Positions 34,950-45,137 of a stretch of 64,000 nucleotides of DNA are shown piece after piece (position 1 is the stretch's first letter; each line of letters opens with the position of its first letter). The stretch comes from Desulfosoma sp. (GTDB taxonomy: Bacteria > Desulfobacterota > Syntrophobacteria > Syntrophobacterales > DSM-9756). The notes beneath the pieces were generated by a model. That model had not been told where the DNA came from. It made no database searches and saw only the letters and a list, made by a program, of their open reading frames with translations. The stretch lies in contig JBBFKY010000008.1 of assembly GCA_037481875.1 (NCBI GenBank), positions 1 through 64,000 of the forward strand. Direction: 5' to 3'. A program made the translations under genes and the position numbers.

Positions 34950-36707
34950 TTAGGACGCTTCGGGCAACAAGGGCAGCCCGTCCAAGGAAGGGATCAGATC
35001 GGCAACGATTCGGGTCAGAGCGCTTACCATTTCTTCTCGGCCGTAAAAAGACACTTTTCCCGTTTTGCGCACTTTCACTTCATAAGTCCCTTGCTTCAAA
35101 CCTCGCTGACTCACCACCACACGAATGGGAATACCCAAAAGGTCTGCATCCTTGAGCTTCACCCCTGGAGACTCGTCCCTGTCATCGTAAAGGACTTCCC
35201 AGTGTTTTCGAAGTTCTTCGTACAAAGCGTCCGCCGCTGTATCCACTTCAGAGCTTTTGCCTAAGGTCGTAAGGATCACCTGGAACGGGGCGATGGTCAC
35301 CGGCCAAATGATACCCGCCTCATCGTGCCACTGTTCCACGGCGGAGGCCATGAGCCTTTCCACGCCGATGCCGTAACACCCCATGACCACTCTGTGGTTT
35401 TCCCCGTCTGCTCCAAGAAAGGTCACATCCATGGTGTCCGGCGCGGTGTACTTGGTGCCGAGCTTGAAAGTGTGTCCCAGCTCGATGCCTCGACGGATTT
35501 CCAGCCGGCCCGTGGCACATTGAGCGCATGTGTCCCCTGAACGCACCTCCGCTATGTCCGCTTGTTCCGAGATCTGAAAATCACGACCGGGTAAAACGTT
35601 TTTCAGGTGCACATCAATAGCGTTTCCGCCTGCAATGTAGAGGGTTTCTTGGCCCACGGACGTATCCACAACGATCCGAAGGTCTTTGCCCTGGAGACCC
35701 ACGGGGGAAAGAAAGCCGCCGTAAAGTCCATGCTTTTCGAGCAGATCTTCGGAAGCCATGTCCACACGCACAGCTTTAATATGGTTGGCCAGCTTGGTCA
35801 CCGAAATATTAAAGTCCCCCCGAACCACCCCCAACACCAGACGGCCGTCCGCGTCATAAGCAACTGTCTTGAGAAAATGGTCTTCAGTGGTCTGAAAGAA
35901 ATCCATGAGTTGCGCGATGGTTTTAATTCCTGGTGTGGCCACTGCGGCCATGGCTGGAGGATCTGCCGGAAGGTCCTTGACGGCTGGTTTCACCCCCACG
36001 GCTTTTTCCGTGTTGGCCCTGTAGTCGCAATGAGTGCAGATCACAAATTGGTCTTCTCCATAATTGGATTCCAGCATAAATTCATGGGATCCCGTACCCC
36101 CCATAATCCCTGTATCCGCTTCAATGGGCACGGCGTTCAGCCCGCAGCGCGCAAAAATGCGTAAGTAGGCGTTGTAGATTCTTGGATAATAGCGGTCCAG
36201 ATCCTCAAAGTCGGCATGAAAACTGTAAGCGTCCTTCATTTGAAATTCACGCACTCGAAGCAGGCCCGCTCGAGGTCTCGCTTCATCGCGAATCTTGGTC
36301 TGAATCTGATAAAGCATCACCGGAAGATCCCTGTAGGATCGAAGGAACTTCTTGGCGATGTCCGTGACGATTTCTTCGTGGGTCATGGCCAGCACGAATT
36401 CCCGCTGTCGCCGATCCCGAATGCGAAACAGTTCCTGCCCAATGTCGAAATAGCGCTTGGTGGCTTTCCACAATTCGGCTGGGTTAAGCACGGGCATGGT
36501 CACTTCAAGGCCGTCGATCCCGTCCATTTCTTCCCGAATAATCTTTTTGACCTTTTCAGCCACCCGGTGCCCTAAGGGCAGCAAGGAATAAATGCCGGCA
36601 GCCGCCGGATAAATGTAGGAACCTCGAAGCAGCAGCACATGGGACGGCGTCTCGGCTTCCTTGGGCACTTCGTACTGGGTGTGAATAAAACAGCGGCTAT
36701 AGCGCAT
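34950..36707 (-). CDS. proS: Prolyl-tRNA synthetase (bacterial type, with editing insertion)
   Basis: This class II synthetase charges tRNA-Pro. The 585-aa length and order fit the bacterial form. The N-terminal catalytic domain has [20 protein letters not shown] near residue 28, motif 2 around [19 protein letters not shown] and [17 protein letters not shown], an editing (INS) domain from about 225 to 400, then [11 protein letters not shown] and the anticodon-binding domain to the end. An AAAGGAGG site precedes the ATG. It is transcribed alone; upstream and divergent is the cysteine-cluster protein gene. Confidence 0.97.
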   Translation of the reverse strand: MRYSRCFIHTQYEVPKEAETPSHVLLLRGSYIYPAAAGIYSLLPLGHRVAEKVKKIIREEMDGIDGLEVTMPVLNPAELWKATKRYFDIGQELFRIRDRRQREFVLAMTHEEIVTDIAKKFLRSYRDLPVMLYQIQTKIRDEARPRAGLLRVREFQMKDAYSFHADFEDLDRYYPRIYNAYLRIFARCGLNAVPIEADTGIMGGTGSHEFMLESNYGEDQFVICTHCDYRANTEKAVGVKPAVKDLPADPPAMAAVATPGIKTIAQLMDFFQTTEDHFLKTVAYDADGRLVLGVVRGDFNISVTKLANHIKAVRVDMASEDLLEKHGLYGGFLSPVGLQGKDLRIVVDTSVGQETLYIAGGNAIDVHLKNVLPGRDFQISEQADIAEVRSGDTCAQCATGRLEIRRGIELGHTFKLGTKYTAPDTMDVTFLGADGENHRVVMGCYGIGVERLMASAVEQWHDEAGIIWPVTIAPFQVILTTLGKSSEVDTAADALYEELRKHWEVLYDDRDESPGVKLKDADLLGIPIRVVVSQRGLKQGTYEVKVRKTGKVSFYGREEMVSALTRIVADLIPSLDGLPLLPEAS

Positions 36708-36916
36708 GGGCGGGACCTCCTTTCGATCTGACTCTCGACTTTCCGTTAGTTATTAAGGCGTTAGAACTTACCATGGCAGCCCTCTTCTCACAACTCGAAA
36801 ACACCACCTGCATTTGTCGCTTGGCCGAGACTCCGGGACTTGCTATGAATCGGCACGCCTTCGAGCCATTTTGCAATGAACAATCCAACATCCCGACGCA
36901 AAGGAGCCCTTGACAG

Positions 36917-37876
36917 ATGACCGCTCAAGAAACACCCCAAAAGACACCACCCACCGATGCACAGTCCCCGGCGCATTGGAACGTGCATGTATTGCGCGAC
37001 AATGTCTTGAACTATGTGCAAGAAATCTTGCGAGATCCCGAAAACCGAGTCCCTGTGGAACGTGTAATCTTGCAACTCACCCAGGATTCGGCTTTCCAAG
37101 CGGTCTTGAAAACCTGGGACACCCTTCATGGGGTTGATCGTGTTTCGGCTTGGAAAAAGGTGCTTTCCCTCGCCGAACATCATGCCCGCGAGGTCCTGCC
37201 GGCATGCTTGCAATGCGGAGAATGCTGCCGAAAGGGCAGCCCGACACTTCATCTGGAAGACTTGCCGTTACTCCAAAAGGGAGCCATCGGCTGGAATGCG
37301 GTTTACGCCTTGAGGCGGGGGGAACCCGTGCGGTCACCGTTTAAGGAGGACCTGTTTTTTCTTCTGGATGAGAGGCTTAAGGTGAGAGAAAAGCCGGGAA
37401 CAACGGAATGCCTGTTTCTGGACGCCTCAACAAATCAATGCACCATTTATGCGGACCGTCCTCTGCAGTGCCGGGCTCAGGCCTGTTGGGATCCGGCACC
37501 GGCGGAAGAACTGGCCAGAGAACCGTACCTGACACGCCGAGATATTTTCAAGGACGTGGAACTCCTCCTGGATGTGATAACCGAACACGATCGTCGTTGC
37601 CGTTTCGATCAACTGGCCGCTGCTTTCCAAGAGCTGGAAGCCACCAAAGGGGCTTCGGTGGAGAACGTCCTTCGGCTTTTGGCCTACGAGGATCATTTTC
37701 GAAACTTCATGGCCGAAAAGCTGGGTATTCCAAAGGAACATTTGGAACTGGTTTTCGGGCGAAGTTTTGCGGATTTGGTTCAGGTGTTCGGATGCCGGGT
37801 TCGCATCGAACCGGACGGCACCCGTGTCCTTGTGCCCGACGAAAACATCCATACCCAAGCCAAGGTATCCTTGTAG
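36917..37876 (+). CDS. YkgJ-type cysteine-cluster protein
   Basis: This 319-aa protein contains a YkgJ/UPF0153-type cysteine pattern: CLQCGECCRKGSP near residue 99, CLFLDASTNQCTIYADRP near 168 and LQCRAQACW just after. These eight cysteines are expected to bind zinc or an iron-sulfur cluster. The function of the family is unknown. The N-terminal ~90 residues and C-terminal ~120 residues have no recognised domain. It is divergent from proS and separated from the zinc-ribbon regulator by about 220 bases. Confidence 0.85.
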   Translation: MTAQETPQKTPPTDAQSPAHWNVHVLRDNVLNYVQEILRDPENRVPVERVILQLTQDSAFQAVLKTWDTLHGVDRVSAWKKVLSLAEHHAREVLPACLQCGECCRKGSPTLHLEDLPLLQKGAIGWNAVYALRRGEPVRSPFKEDLFFLLDERLKVREKPGTTECLFLDASTNQCTIYADRPLQCRAQACWDPAPAEELAREPYLTRRDIFKDVELLLDVITEHDRRCRFDQLAAAFQELEATKGASVENVLRLLAYEDHFRNFMAEKLGIPKEHLELVFGRSFADLVQVFGCRVRIEPDGTRVLVPDENIHTQAKVSL

Positions 37877-38100
37877 GGCGCACCGGTATGGGCACCCCAG
37901 TTTTTCCCACACCAAGGGGCTTGGGGCGGTCCCACCGGTCCAGCCCTACCGTCGTGGCGGTCGAAACCGGACACATAAGGCCGCCCGTACCACATTTTGA
38001 TGTCGGGGACGAACACGCCGGGCCGCCGCTCCAAGTTAGCAGGTTCGGTTAGAAAACGCGCCGCGCGTTTTTTCAAAAAGGTTTCGTAGCTCGAAAAGCT

Positions 38101-38472
38101 TCATGCCGAGGGATAACCAAAGATCGCGTAACGAACCTCCTCTCCAACCTTGGTGGCCTTGGCCAGTTCGAGATGGCGTAGGACCGCAAAATCCGAACGG
38201 AAAGTGCCCTCATCAATTCCCAGAGTCTCGAGAATGGTCTCCAAAGACACAGGGCCTTGTTGTTCAAGAAGCCGTAAAAGGTCCTTCTGGCGATCCGTTA
38301 ATCCGGCTTGGCCCTCGCCGGTTTTCTTCGCACTATACACTGCCCATGGATCGCAGACCTTTGGTGTGGCCACTTGATCCAAGTAGCAGTCCTCACAAAC
38401 CACCTGACCGGAAATTTCGTACCGATCGTCTTCCGCCGTAAGGAGCCTCCCGCATCGAGCACACAGCGTCAT
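38101..38472 (-). CDS. Zinc-ribbon plus winged-helix putative regulator
   Basis: This small 123-aa protein begins with a zinc ribbon (CARCGRLLTAE then CEDCYLD). About residues 55-115 are a winged-helix DNA-binding domain (LTDRQKDLLRLLEQQGPVSL, then LGIDEGTFRSDFAVLRHL). An AAAGGAGG site lies just before the ATG. It is single-standing, with about 220 bases to the divergent histidine kinase gene. The N-terminal cysteines may make it redox- or metal-responsive (inference). Confidence 0.82.
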   Translation of the reverse strand: MTLCARCGRLLTAEDDRYEISGQVVCEDCYLDQVATPKVCDPWAVYSAKKTGEGQAGLTDRQKDLLRLLEQQGPVSLETILETLGIDEGTFRSDFAVLRHLELAKATKVGEEVRYAIFGYPSA

Positions 38473-38691
38473 GGACTTCCACCTCCTTTGTAGTCCGAAA
38501 AAATTTTTTGGGTTCCTAAGAGATTGCCCATGAAAGCCGAAGCGACCTCAGGGATCCATGATTCCCGCATAAAGTTTCTAAACATAATCCGTGTGTTTTT
38601 TGTAAAGTTTTCTCTCCTCTCAGCCGAATGAACCTATAAGTTGACACTGTTAAGTTAAGATTTCTTCTAACAAGAAGAAAGGTCTTAAGAA

Positions 38692-41277
38692 ATGCTGCGC
38701 ACTCGAAGTTTCATGATCTTCCTGACGGTGACATTTTGCCTGATAGGTTTGTCTCTGGTTGCCGTCCGCTGGATTATGGTGGATTCCATAGACAAAATGG
38801 ACAAAGTTGAACGCAGGTTGGCCGAAAAGGCCATGGAAAGTATTCGAGCCGTGCTGAAGTCGCAACTCACTCAGTTGGCCGTAACAACCCGAGATTGGGC
38901 TTTCTGGGATGCCACTTACCGGTTCATCGACGACCTTAACCACGAATACATCGAAGAAAACTTGACCGCCGACACTTTACCTACTCTTTACCTCAAAGGC
39001 ATGCTCTTCTATGACAAAGATGGAGAGCTGCGACACCAAGCTTCGTTTGACTTCGAAAAGGACGAGGAAACACTTTTCTCAGAAGATCTCCTAAGTGAAA
39101 TTCAATCCACCTCTCCTCTGTTTCAATCCCCAGAGGCCAGGGACTGCACCTCAGGAATTTTCATCCATGAAGGGAACGCGCTCCTTGCCGCCGCCTGCCC
39201 CATCCTCACCAGTCAAGGCGAAGGACCGGCTCGAGGAACGTTGATCTTTCTGAGAGAAATCGATCAAGAGGTCAAGAATCTCTGGCAAATAACCATCGGC
39301 CGTCCCGTCATGGCAACAGTGGCTGAATCGGACAAAAAGGATTCTTTTACATCGCTGTCTGAACCTGAAGTGTTTTTAGAATTTTTTCCCGATCACATTA
39401 CGGGGAAGCTTCTGATTCCTGGACTTCAGAAAAAAGCCGTGCTGGTTCTGGAAACCTTGCTGGAACGTTCCATTCATCGGGAATCGGTGCGATCGGTGGA
39501 GCTTTTTGCCACGGCACTGTTGGTGTTGACCATGTGGGCTTTAGGGGCTTTGTGGTACTTTGTGGACCGAAAGGTCTTTCAAAGGATCGGCCCTCTGGTT
39601 TTGAAGATTCGAAACATCCCTTCCGTTCATGAGAACACACGGCGCGAATCACACGTGGACGAAATCGCGTTTCTCCGTAAGTCCATCGATGATTTGCTTT
39701 CTGTCCTGGAGAGGAATGTAGAGGAAAAGCTGGAGCAGCACCAAGAGCTCCACACGATCCTGGAATCCAACCCCGTGGGGATTATCCTTGTGGACGCAGA
39801 GAAAAGAACGGTGACATGGGCCAACTCCAAAGCCCTGGAACTTATGGGACGTTCCCTCGGTGACATTCTCAACAAGCCTTGCAAGGACGTGGTCTGTCCT
39901 GCTCAACACGCCGAGTGCCCTGTTCTGGACAAGGGACGGACCGTGCGGGATATCGAATGCAATCTACCCACCAGTGACGGCAGGGATGTGCCGGTCCTAC
40001 AGAGTATTGCGGAGGTCACGTATAACCGAAAGCGCCATTTGCTCGAAGCGGTCATGGATCTTCGACCTCAGAAGGCTTTGGAATCCCAACTGGACCGAGC
40101 CAAGAAATTGGAAACGGTGGGTCTTGTCGCCGGAGGCGTAGCTCACGACCTCAACAACCTTCTCACGACTCTGGTAGGTTACCCCGACATGCTTCTTCGC
40201 CGCATCGATCCCACAGACCCCATGGTTCGCCATCTGACTTTGATTCGGGACGCCGGCCTTAAAGCGGGCGCCATCGTTCAAGACCTTCTGTCCCTCGCCC
40301 GACGCGGTGTTAAACGCCATGAACATTTTGATTTGAGCGACTTGGTTCATCGGGTCTTTTCTTCTCTGGAATTCGCCGAGCTGCGAAGTTCCTATCCCGA
40401 GGTACGATTTCAGATGGAAATGGAAAGCCGCCGTCTTTACTGCGTGGGATCTGAACCCCATCTGGAAAAAGCGCTTTTGAATCTGGTGCGTAACGCCGTG
40501 GAGGCCGTCGACCGTACCGGCACCGTGCATGTAGTCCTCAGCAGCCTAGAACTCAATCAACCGAAGTTCGGCTTTGAAACCGTGCCTCCGGGCCGATGGA
40601 TCCTCGTGAAGGTTCAGGACACGGGGATCGGCGTCGCGGCGCAGGATCTGCCGCACCTGTTCGAGCCGTTCTACACCAAGAAAAAGATGGGGCGAAGCGG
40701 GACGGGTCTCGGCATGACTATCGTCTGGCATGCGATCAAAGACATGGGCGGCTTTGTGGACGTGGAAAGCACACCGGGTCGAGGAACCACCTTCACATTG
40801 TATCTTCCAGAAGCCGATCCCCCAACCGGCCAGGAATCAAAACATGAGTTTCTGCAAGCTTTTCCCAGAGGTTCGGGCGAAAAGATTCTCGTGGTGGAGG
40901 ACATGGAAGATCAAAGAACGTTGATGCAAAACCTCCTTACGGATCTCGGCTACCGCGTCACAACGGCATCCAACGGCCGCGAAGCCCTAGCTTTGGCCGC
41001 CGGTCACAAATTCGACGCTCTGGTCCTGGATATGAGGTTAGGGGACGACATGGACGGTCCCGACGTTTATCGCGAAATTCAAAAGCATCATCCAAACATC
41101 AAAGCCCTCATTGTCAGTGGGGACGTCTCCGGGGATCGGGTAGCTGCCGTCGAGGCATTGGGTGTTTCCCATTTCCTGCCCAAGCCCTATGGCTTGGAAA
41201 AGCTTGCGGAGGCCGTCTACGCCGTGCTTCATGAGGGCTCAAGTAAGGCTTCGAACGCATCCATGTCCCCCGAGTAG
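38692..41277 (+). CDS. Hybrid histidine kinase: CHASE4-PAS-HisKA-HATPase-receiver
   Basis: This 861-aa membrane sensor has a first membrane helix (about 8-28), then a periplasmic CHASE4-type domain with DWAFWDATYRFIDDLN near 66 and EYIEENL. A second helix (about 265-287) leads to a linker, a PAS-like domain (about 350-470), HisKA with phospho-acceptor His in GGVAHDLNNLL near 485, HATPase_c with NLVRNAVEAVDRTG, DTGIGVAAQDLPHLFEPFYTKK and GRSGTGLGMTI, and a C-terminal receiver (ILVVEDMEDQ to LPKPYG). The phospho-acceptor Asp is in LVLDMRLGD. A TTGACA box lies at 38641-38646. No partner regulator is adjacent. Confidence 0.95.
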   Translation: MLRTRSFMIFLTVTFCLIGLSLVAVRWIMVDSIDKMDKVERRLAEKAMESIRAVLKSQLTQLAVTTRDWAFWDATYRFIDDLNHEYIEENLTADTLPTLYLKGMLFYDKDGELRHQASFDFEKDEETLFSEDLLSEIQSTSPLFQSPEARDCTSGIFIHEGNALLAAACPILTSQGEGPARGTLIFLREIDQEVKNLWQITIGRPVMATVAESDKKDSFTSLSEPEVFLEFFPDHITGKLLIPGLQKKAVLVLETLLERSIHRESVRSVELFATALLVLTMWALGALWYFVDRKVFQRIGPLVLKIRNIPSVHENTRRESHVDEIAFLRKSIDDLLSVLERNVEEKLEQHQELHTILESNPVGIILVDAEKRTVTWANSKALELMGRSLGDILNKPCKDVVCPAQHAECPVLDKGRTVRDIECNLPTSDGRDVPVLQSIAEVTYNRKRHLLEAVMDLRPQKALESQLDRAKKLETVGLVAGGVAHDLNNLLTTLVGYPDMLLRRIDPTDPMVRHLTLIRDAGLKAGAIVQDLLSLARRGVKRHEHFDLSDLVHRVFSSLEFAELRSSYPEVRFQMEMESRRLYCVGSEPHLEKALLNLVRNAVEAVDRTGTVHVVLSSLELNQPKFGFETVPPGRWILVKVQDTGIGVAAQDLPHLFEPFYTKKKMGRSGTGLGMTIVWHAIKDMGGFVDVESTPGRGTTFTLYLPEADPPTGQESKHEFLQAFPRGSGEKILVVEDMEDQRTLMQNLLTDLGYRVTTASNGREALALAAGHKFDALVLDMRLGDDMDGPDVYREIQKHHPNIKALIVSGDVSGDRVAAVEALGVSHFLPKPYGLEKLAEAVYAVLHEGSSKASNASMSPE

Positions 41278-41285
41278 GAATCCAA

Positions 41286-42245
41286 TCACCGACCATCTTT
41301 CAGGAAATCGTTCGAACCAGCGGGATAGCCGCCGGCCAAAGATTCCAAAGCCAGGAGGAGTGCCTGCGTACCCTTACGGCCATGACCTTGAGCCTTGACG
41401 GCGGTGTAAAGTTGATGGACCAAAGCGAGTCCAGGCAAAGCCAGTTTCATGCGTTGAGCTTCTTTGAGGGCGATCCCCATGTCCTTGATGAAGTGTTCCA
41501 CATAAAAGCCGGGCTCAAAATCGCGGCGCATCATGCGCGGTACCAAATTGTCCAAAGCCCAACACGCCGCAGCGCCTCGGCTGATGCTTTGAAGAACCCT
41601 TTCAGGATCCAGTCCGGCGCGCGTTGCGTAAAGAAGGCTTTCGCACACGCCGATCATGGTGCCAGCTATAACGATCTGATTGCACATCTTGGCGTGTTGG
41701 CCCGATCCCGCTGGACCATGATGTACGATGTTTTTACCAAGCAGTCTCAGCAAAGGCTCAACGGCTTGAACCACCTCGGCATCTCCTCCGACCATGATGG
41801 AAAGACTCGCCTGCCGTGCACCCACATCACCTCCGGATACAGGAGCATCCACAGCCCAGGCCCCATGGCGTCGAGCTTCGGCGTCAATACTTTGTGCCAA
41901 CCGAGGTTCTGTCGTGGTCATGTCCACCAGGATCATTCCTTCCCGAACCGCTGAAAAGATACCATGAGAACCAAAATAGACCTCACGCACATCTTCGGGA
42001 AATCCCACCATGGTGAATACCACATCCGATGACTCGGTCGCTTGGGCTGGCGATTCCGACCATTGGGCTCCAAGCTTCAAAAGCGGCTCGGCTTTGGATC
42101 GGTTTCGATTGAAAACCTTGATGCGATACCCAGCATTCAAGAGGTGGGCACACATGGCAGATCCCATGACGCCTGTGCCGATCCAGCCGATTCGAGTCCA
42201 GGATGGATCACAGATTTTTATGGAGGAGTAGCTTTTGGATGCCAT
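41286..42245 (-). CDS. 3-Hydroxyisobutyrate dehydrogenase-family NAD(P) oxidoreductase
   Basis: This beta-hydroxyacid dehydrogenase of about 319 aa has a dinucleotide-binding IGWIGTGVMGSAMCAHLL near residue 20, substrate-binding DAPVSGGDVGARQASLSIMVGG near 135-155, and the catalytic Lys region GQHAKMCNQI near 185. AAGGAG seven bases upstream points to the ATG at 42245 rather than the one two codons earlier. The family reduces or oxidises hydroxyisobutyrate, tartronate semialdehyde, succinate semialdehyde or glyoxylate; the substrate here is open. The gene converges tightly (8 bases) on the histidine kinase gene. Confidence 0.92.
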   Translation of the reverse strand: MASKSYSSIKICDPSWTRIGWIGTGVMGSAMCAHLLNAGYRIKVFNRNRSKAEPLLKLGAQWSESPAQATESSDVVFTMVGFPEDVREVYFGSHGIFSAVREGMILVDMTTTEPRLAQSIDAEARRHGAWAVDAPVSGGDVGARQASLSIMVGGDAEVVQAVEPLLRLLGKNIVHHGPAGSGQHAKMCNQIVIAGTMIGVCESLLYATRAGLDPERVLQSISRGAAACWALDNLVPRMMRRDFEPGFYVEHFIKDMGIALKEAQRMKLALPGLALVHQLYTAVKAQGHGRKGTQALLLALESLAGGYPAGSNDFLKDGR

Positions 42246-42359
42246 GGGCATGCTCCTTGTTCGCTTAATAGGAATGCCAAGGGACAGCCTGTGTAAGGCG
42301 AGCCCCTAGGGTTATTGACTTAGTTCCAGGTGAACACGTAGGTCCGCTTCTACGGATCA

Positions 42360-42440
42360 TGGATCAGGGGACGCCCGCACGGGTTCGCCCTTCCATGCGT
42401 TGGTTCAGGGGGGCGGATACGTGGGTTCGCCCTGACACGG
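42360..42440. repeat. Degenerate dispersed palindromes
   Basis: Two imperfect units (GGGGACGCCCGCACGGGTTCGCCC at about 42367 and GGGGCGGATACGTGGGTTCGCCC at about 42411), related to the GGGCGGAC...GTCCGCCC class. Confidence 0.5.
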
Positions 42441-42503
42441 TCGGTGCTCATGGCGCAGAAATATCATTCAGCTTCGGTGCAAATCAAAAATCGTCCTTCA
42501 CTA

Positions 42504-43379
42504 TCAGTCCTTTGAAGGTCGTACCCAGGTGCCGAGGTTCTTGTAGGTTCGTGTGATGGCTTTCAACTGGTCACGGCGTTCCAGGAAAAGGTGCTTCATG
42601 CTCTGAAGCCATTTCAAATGAGCGACGGCATCTTCCCTGGTGAGGAACAAAGGGTGTTCGCCTCGAACGGTCTCCACCACAAAAGATGTTCCCGTCCACC
42701 GAAGTGTTCCCTCACTACTGCAGGTCATGCACCGAACCTTCTGAACATTCGATGGGGCGGGGTCGTGGCAAGGAAGGTACCGAAAGGTGTCGCCGCCGCA
42801 AAGAGGGCACCTTAGGTTTTTGGCATCTGAAGGTTCCGCCCCATGTTCCAGAGCCTTCGCCAACCGTTGAGCCGCAGTCCTGCCGGCTTCATCCAGCAAA
42901 ACCTCTCCGGGAAGAGCCCCGTAAAGCACTTCAGATCCTCGATGATCCGCCAAAATAAGCTTCAAGAAACTATCCACCATGAGCTTGGTGTAGCCTTCAA
43001 GACCTTCCACACCGGCGATGGCCACACCTACCGCAGGCTTGGCCCAGAGAGCCTCGATGTGAGCGTAGAAGCTTAAGCCTCGATCCAGCAGACGTTTCAG
43101 ACTGGCATTGGCCCCGAGAAAGTACGTGGGAGCTGCCAGCACGATTCCATCGGCCTTTAGCAATTCGTTCAGCACCAATTCCAGATCGTCCTTTTGCACG
43201 CATTTCATAGGTCCAAAAAGACACTGATAGCAGGCCAGGCACGGGCGAATGTCTAGTTCGGGAAGCCTGAGAAGCCTTAAATCCCACGAACCTTCGAGAC
43301 AGCGATGGATTTCTTTGACGAAGATTTCACTGTTGCCGAATTTTCTTGGTGAACCCACAAGACCCAACAAAGTTTTCAT
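42504..43379 (-). CDS. Flavodoxin-fold NAD(P)H-dependent FMN reductase with C-terminal zinc ribbon
   Basis: This 291-aa protein starts with the FMN-phosphate loop GSPRKFGNSE (residues 9-18). It then has a cysteine motif RPCLACYQCLFGPMKC, like the compact cluster of iron-sulfur flavoproteins, and APTYFLGANASLKRLLDR near 85. After the ~180-residue flavodoxin domain it continues with a zinc-ribbon-like CPLCGGD...CMTCSSEG (about 192-225) and a helical end. Family members shuttle electrons from ferredoxin or NAD(P)H to small acceptors. The ribbon extension is not standard for the shorter proteins. The gene stands alone. Confidence 0.85.
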   Translation of the reverse strand: MKTLLGLVGSPRKFGNSEIFVKEIHRCLEGSWDLRLLRLPELDIRPCLACYQCLFGPMKCVQKDDLELVLNELLKADGIVLAAPTYFLGANASLKRLLDRGLSFYAHIEALWAKPAVGVAIAGVEGLEGYTKLMVDSFLKLILADHRGSEVLYGALPGEVLLDEAGRTAAQRLAKALEHGAEPSDAKNLRCPLCGGDTFRYLPCHDPAPSNVQKVRCMTCSSEGTLRWTGTSFVVETVRGEHPLFLTREDAVAHLKWLQSMKHLFLERRDQLKAITRTYKNLGTWVRPSKD

Positions 43380-43504
43380 GTGGCTGCTCCTGTACGTTTT
43401 AATCCTTGAGTTCAGGCAATGGCGTCAAAAGCATCAAACCGCGCCTGATGCGGTTTTGCCACCATACCGAGAAAGTCGTTCATGTGTAAACACGGATTCG
43501 GGAT

Positions 43505-43580
43505 GGGCGAGAGGGCGGACACATCGGTCTGCCTCTACATAGGTGATGGGGGGACCCATCGGTCGGCCCCTACAGGTGTT
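43505..43580. repeat. Two adjacent dispersed palindromes
   Basis: GGGCGGACACATCGGTCTGCC at about 43513 and GGGGGGACCCATCGGTCGGCCCC at about 43548, each followed by C/TACA-G-TG. Same class as 12298-12320. The rest of the 43380-43718 gap has no visible gene. Confidence 0.65.
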
Positions 43581-43718
43581 GCGGGGGTCAGCCAGGGGGA
43601 ATGGGATTGTGGAATCGAGGTGTTCGAAGGCTTAACCCGGCAGGATCAAGGGACGTTGATCGTTTCAAGGTGAACCGCTACAATGCCTTGCGGCCTGGAA
43701 CCCGCAAGGAGGCGACAC

Positions 43719-45068
43719 ATGGTTGAAAAAGTGGTCATTATGGGAGCGGCGGGACGTGACTTTCACAACTTTAACGTCTACTTTCGACATAACCCCAGAT
43801 ACCGGGTCGTTGCCTTTACAGCCGCGCAAATTCCTCATATCGATGGACGGCGGTATCCTTCGGAATTGGCCGGACCCGAATACCCAGACGGTATTCCTAT
43901 CTATCTGGAAGAAGACCTGCCGGAACTGATTCGAAAACACCATATCGATCTTGTGGCTTTTTCCTACAGCGATGTGCCTCATGTGGAGGTGATGCACAAG
44001 GCGTCTCTGGTCATGGCCGAAGGCGCTGATTTCATCTTGATCGGCGCCACCTATACCATGCTTCGATCCTCCAAACCTGTGATTGCCGTGTGCGCCGTGC
44101 GGACCGGATGCGGGAAATCCCAAACCACCCGCAAAATCTGCGAAATCCTTCGTTCCCGTGGTCTACGCGTGGTGGCCGTTCGACATCCCATGCCTTACGG
44201 AGACCTTCGAGCACAAATCGTTCAACGTTTTACCAGCTTCGAGGATTTCGATCTTCATCGATGCACCATCGAAGAACGTGAGGAGTATGAACCCCTAGTG
44301 GAACAAGGCATCACGGTTTATGGCGGGGTGGACTATGAGATTATCCTTCGGGAGGCCGAAAAGGAGGCGGATGTGATCGTCTGGGATGGAGGAAACAACG
44401 ACACGCCGTTTTACTACCCCGATATTCACATCGTGCTGTTAGACCCTCACCGGGCCGGCCATGAACGCTTGTACTATCCCGGGGAAACCAACCTTCGCAT
44501 GGCTCACATCGCCATCATCAACAAGGTTGACACGGCCAGCGCCGAAGCGATTCACCTGGTTCGTCGAAACATTGAGGCGCTGGCTCCCAAGGCTGACATC
44601 CTTCTAGCCGAATCCCCCGTGGTCGTTTCGGACCCCGAAAAGATTCGTCATAAACGCGTCGTTGTCGTAGAAGACGGCCCCACTCTGACCCATGGGGAAA
44701 TGCCTTTCGGAGCCGGCATGATTGCAGCCAAGAAATACCAAGCCGCTTGTGTTCTGGATCCCAAGCCTTATGCTAAAGGAAGTCTTCGAGACACTTATGC
44801 GCAATACCCCCATATTGGACCGGTTGTACCCACGATGGGATACAGCCCACAACAGATCGCCGACCTTGAAGCAACCATCAATGCCGTGCCGTGTGATCTT
44901 GTCCTTTTTGCAACACCCATTCAGCTAACACGCGTTGTGAAGCTAAAACATCCCTCTGTGCGCGTGCGCTATGAATACCGCGATCACGGCACCCCCACTC
45001 TCGAAGAAACCTTAATGCGGCGCCTGCCTCAGGTTTTCGAACGTAAATTGACACGTAGCAAAGGTTAA
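43719..45068 (+). CDS. P-loop GTPase-like protein related to cyclic 2,3-diphosphoglycerate synthetase
   Basis: This 449-aa protein resembles archaeal cyclic 2,3-diphosphoglycerate synthetase and its bacterial relatives. A Rossmann-like N-terminal part starts MVEKVVIMGAAGRDFHNFN. A Walker A (AVRTGCGKS) lies near residue 130, DVIVWDGGNND near 225 and a G4-like INKVD near 268. In bacteria the product has not been shown to be cyclic diphosphoglycerate, so the activity is uncertain. AAGGAGG lies six bases before the ATG. The carbamate kinase gene follows after 69 bases, a neighbour that suggests a role in carbamoyl phosphate or amino-acid catabolism (inference). Confidence 0.85.
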   Translation: MVEKVVIMGAAGRDFHNFNVYFRHNPRYRVVAFTAAQIPHIDGRRYPSELAGPEYPDGIPIYLEEDLPELIRKHHIDLVAFSYSDVPHVEVMHKASLVMAEGADFILIGATYTMLRSSKPVIAVCAVRTGCGKSQTTRKICEILRSRGLRVVAVRHPMPYGDLRAQIVQRFTSFEDFDLHRCTIEEREEYEPLVEQGITVYGGVDYEIILREAEKEADVIVWDGGNNDTPFYYPDIHIVLLDPHRAGHERLYYPGETNLRMAHIAIINKVDTASAEAIHLVRRNIEALAPKADILLAESPVVVSDPEKIRHKRVVVVEDGPTLTHGEMPFGAGMIAAKKYQAACVLDPKPYAKGSLRDTYAQYPHIGPVVPTMGYSPQQIADLEATINAVPCDLVLFATPIQLTRVVKLKHPSVRVRYEYRDHGTPTLEETLMRRLPQVFERKLTRSKG

Positions 45069-45137
45069 AAATCCAAAAAAAGAGTCAAAACCGTCTTACC
45101 AAGGCGCCTTAAGAGCAACGCTGGAGAAGGAGCAACC

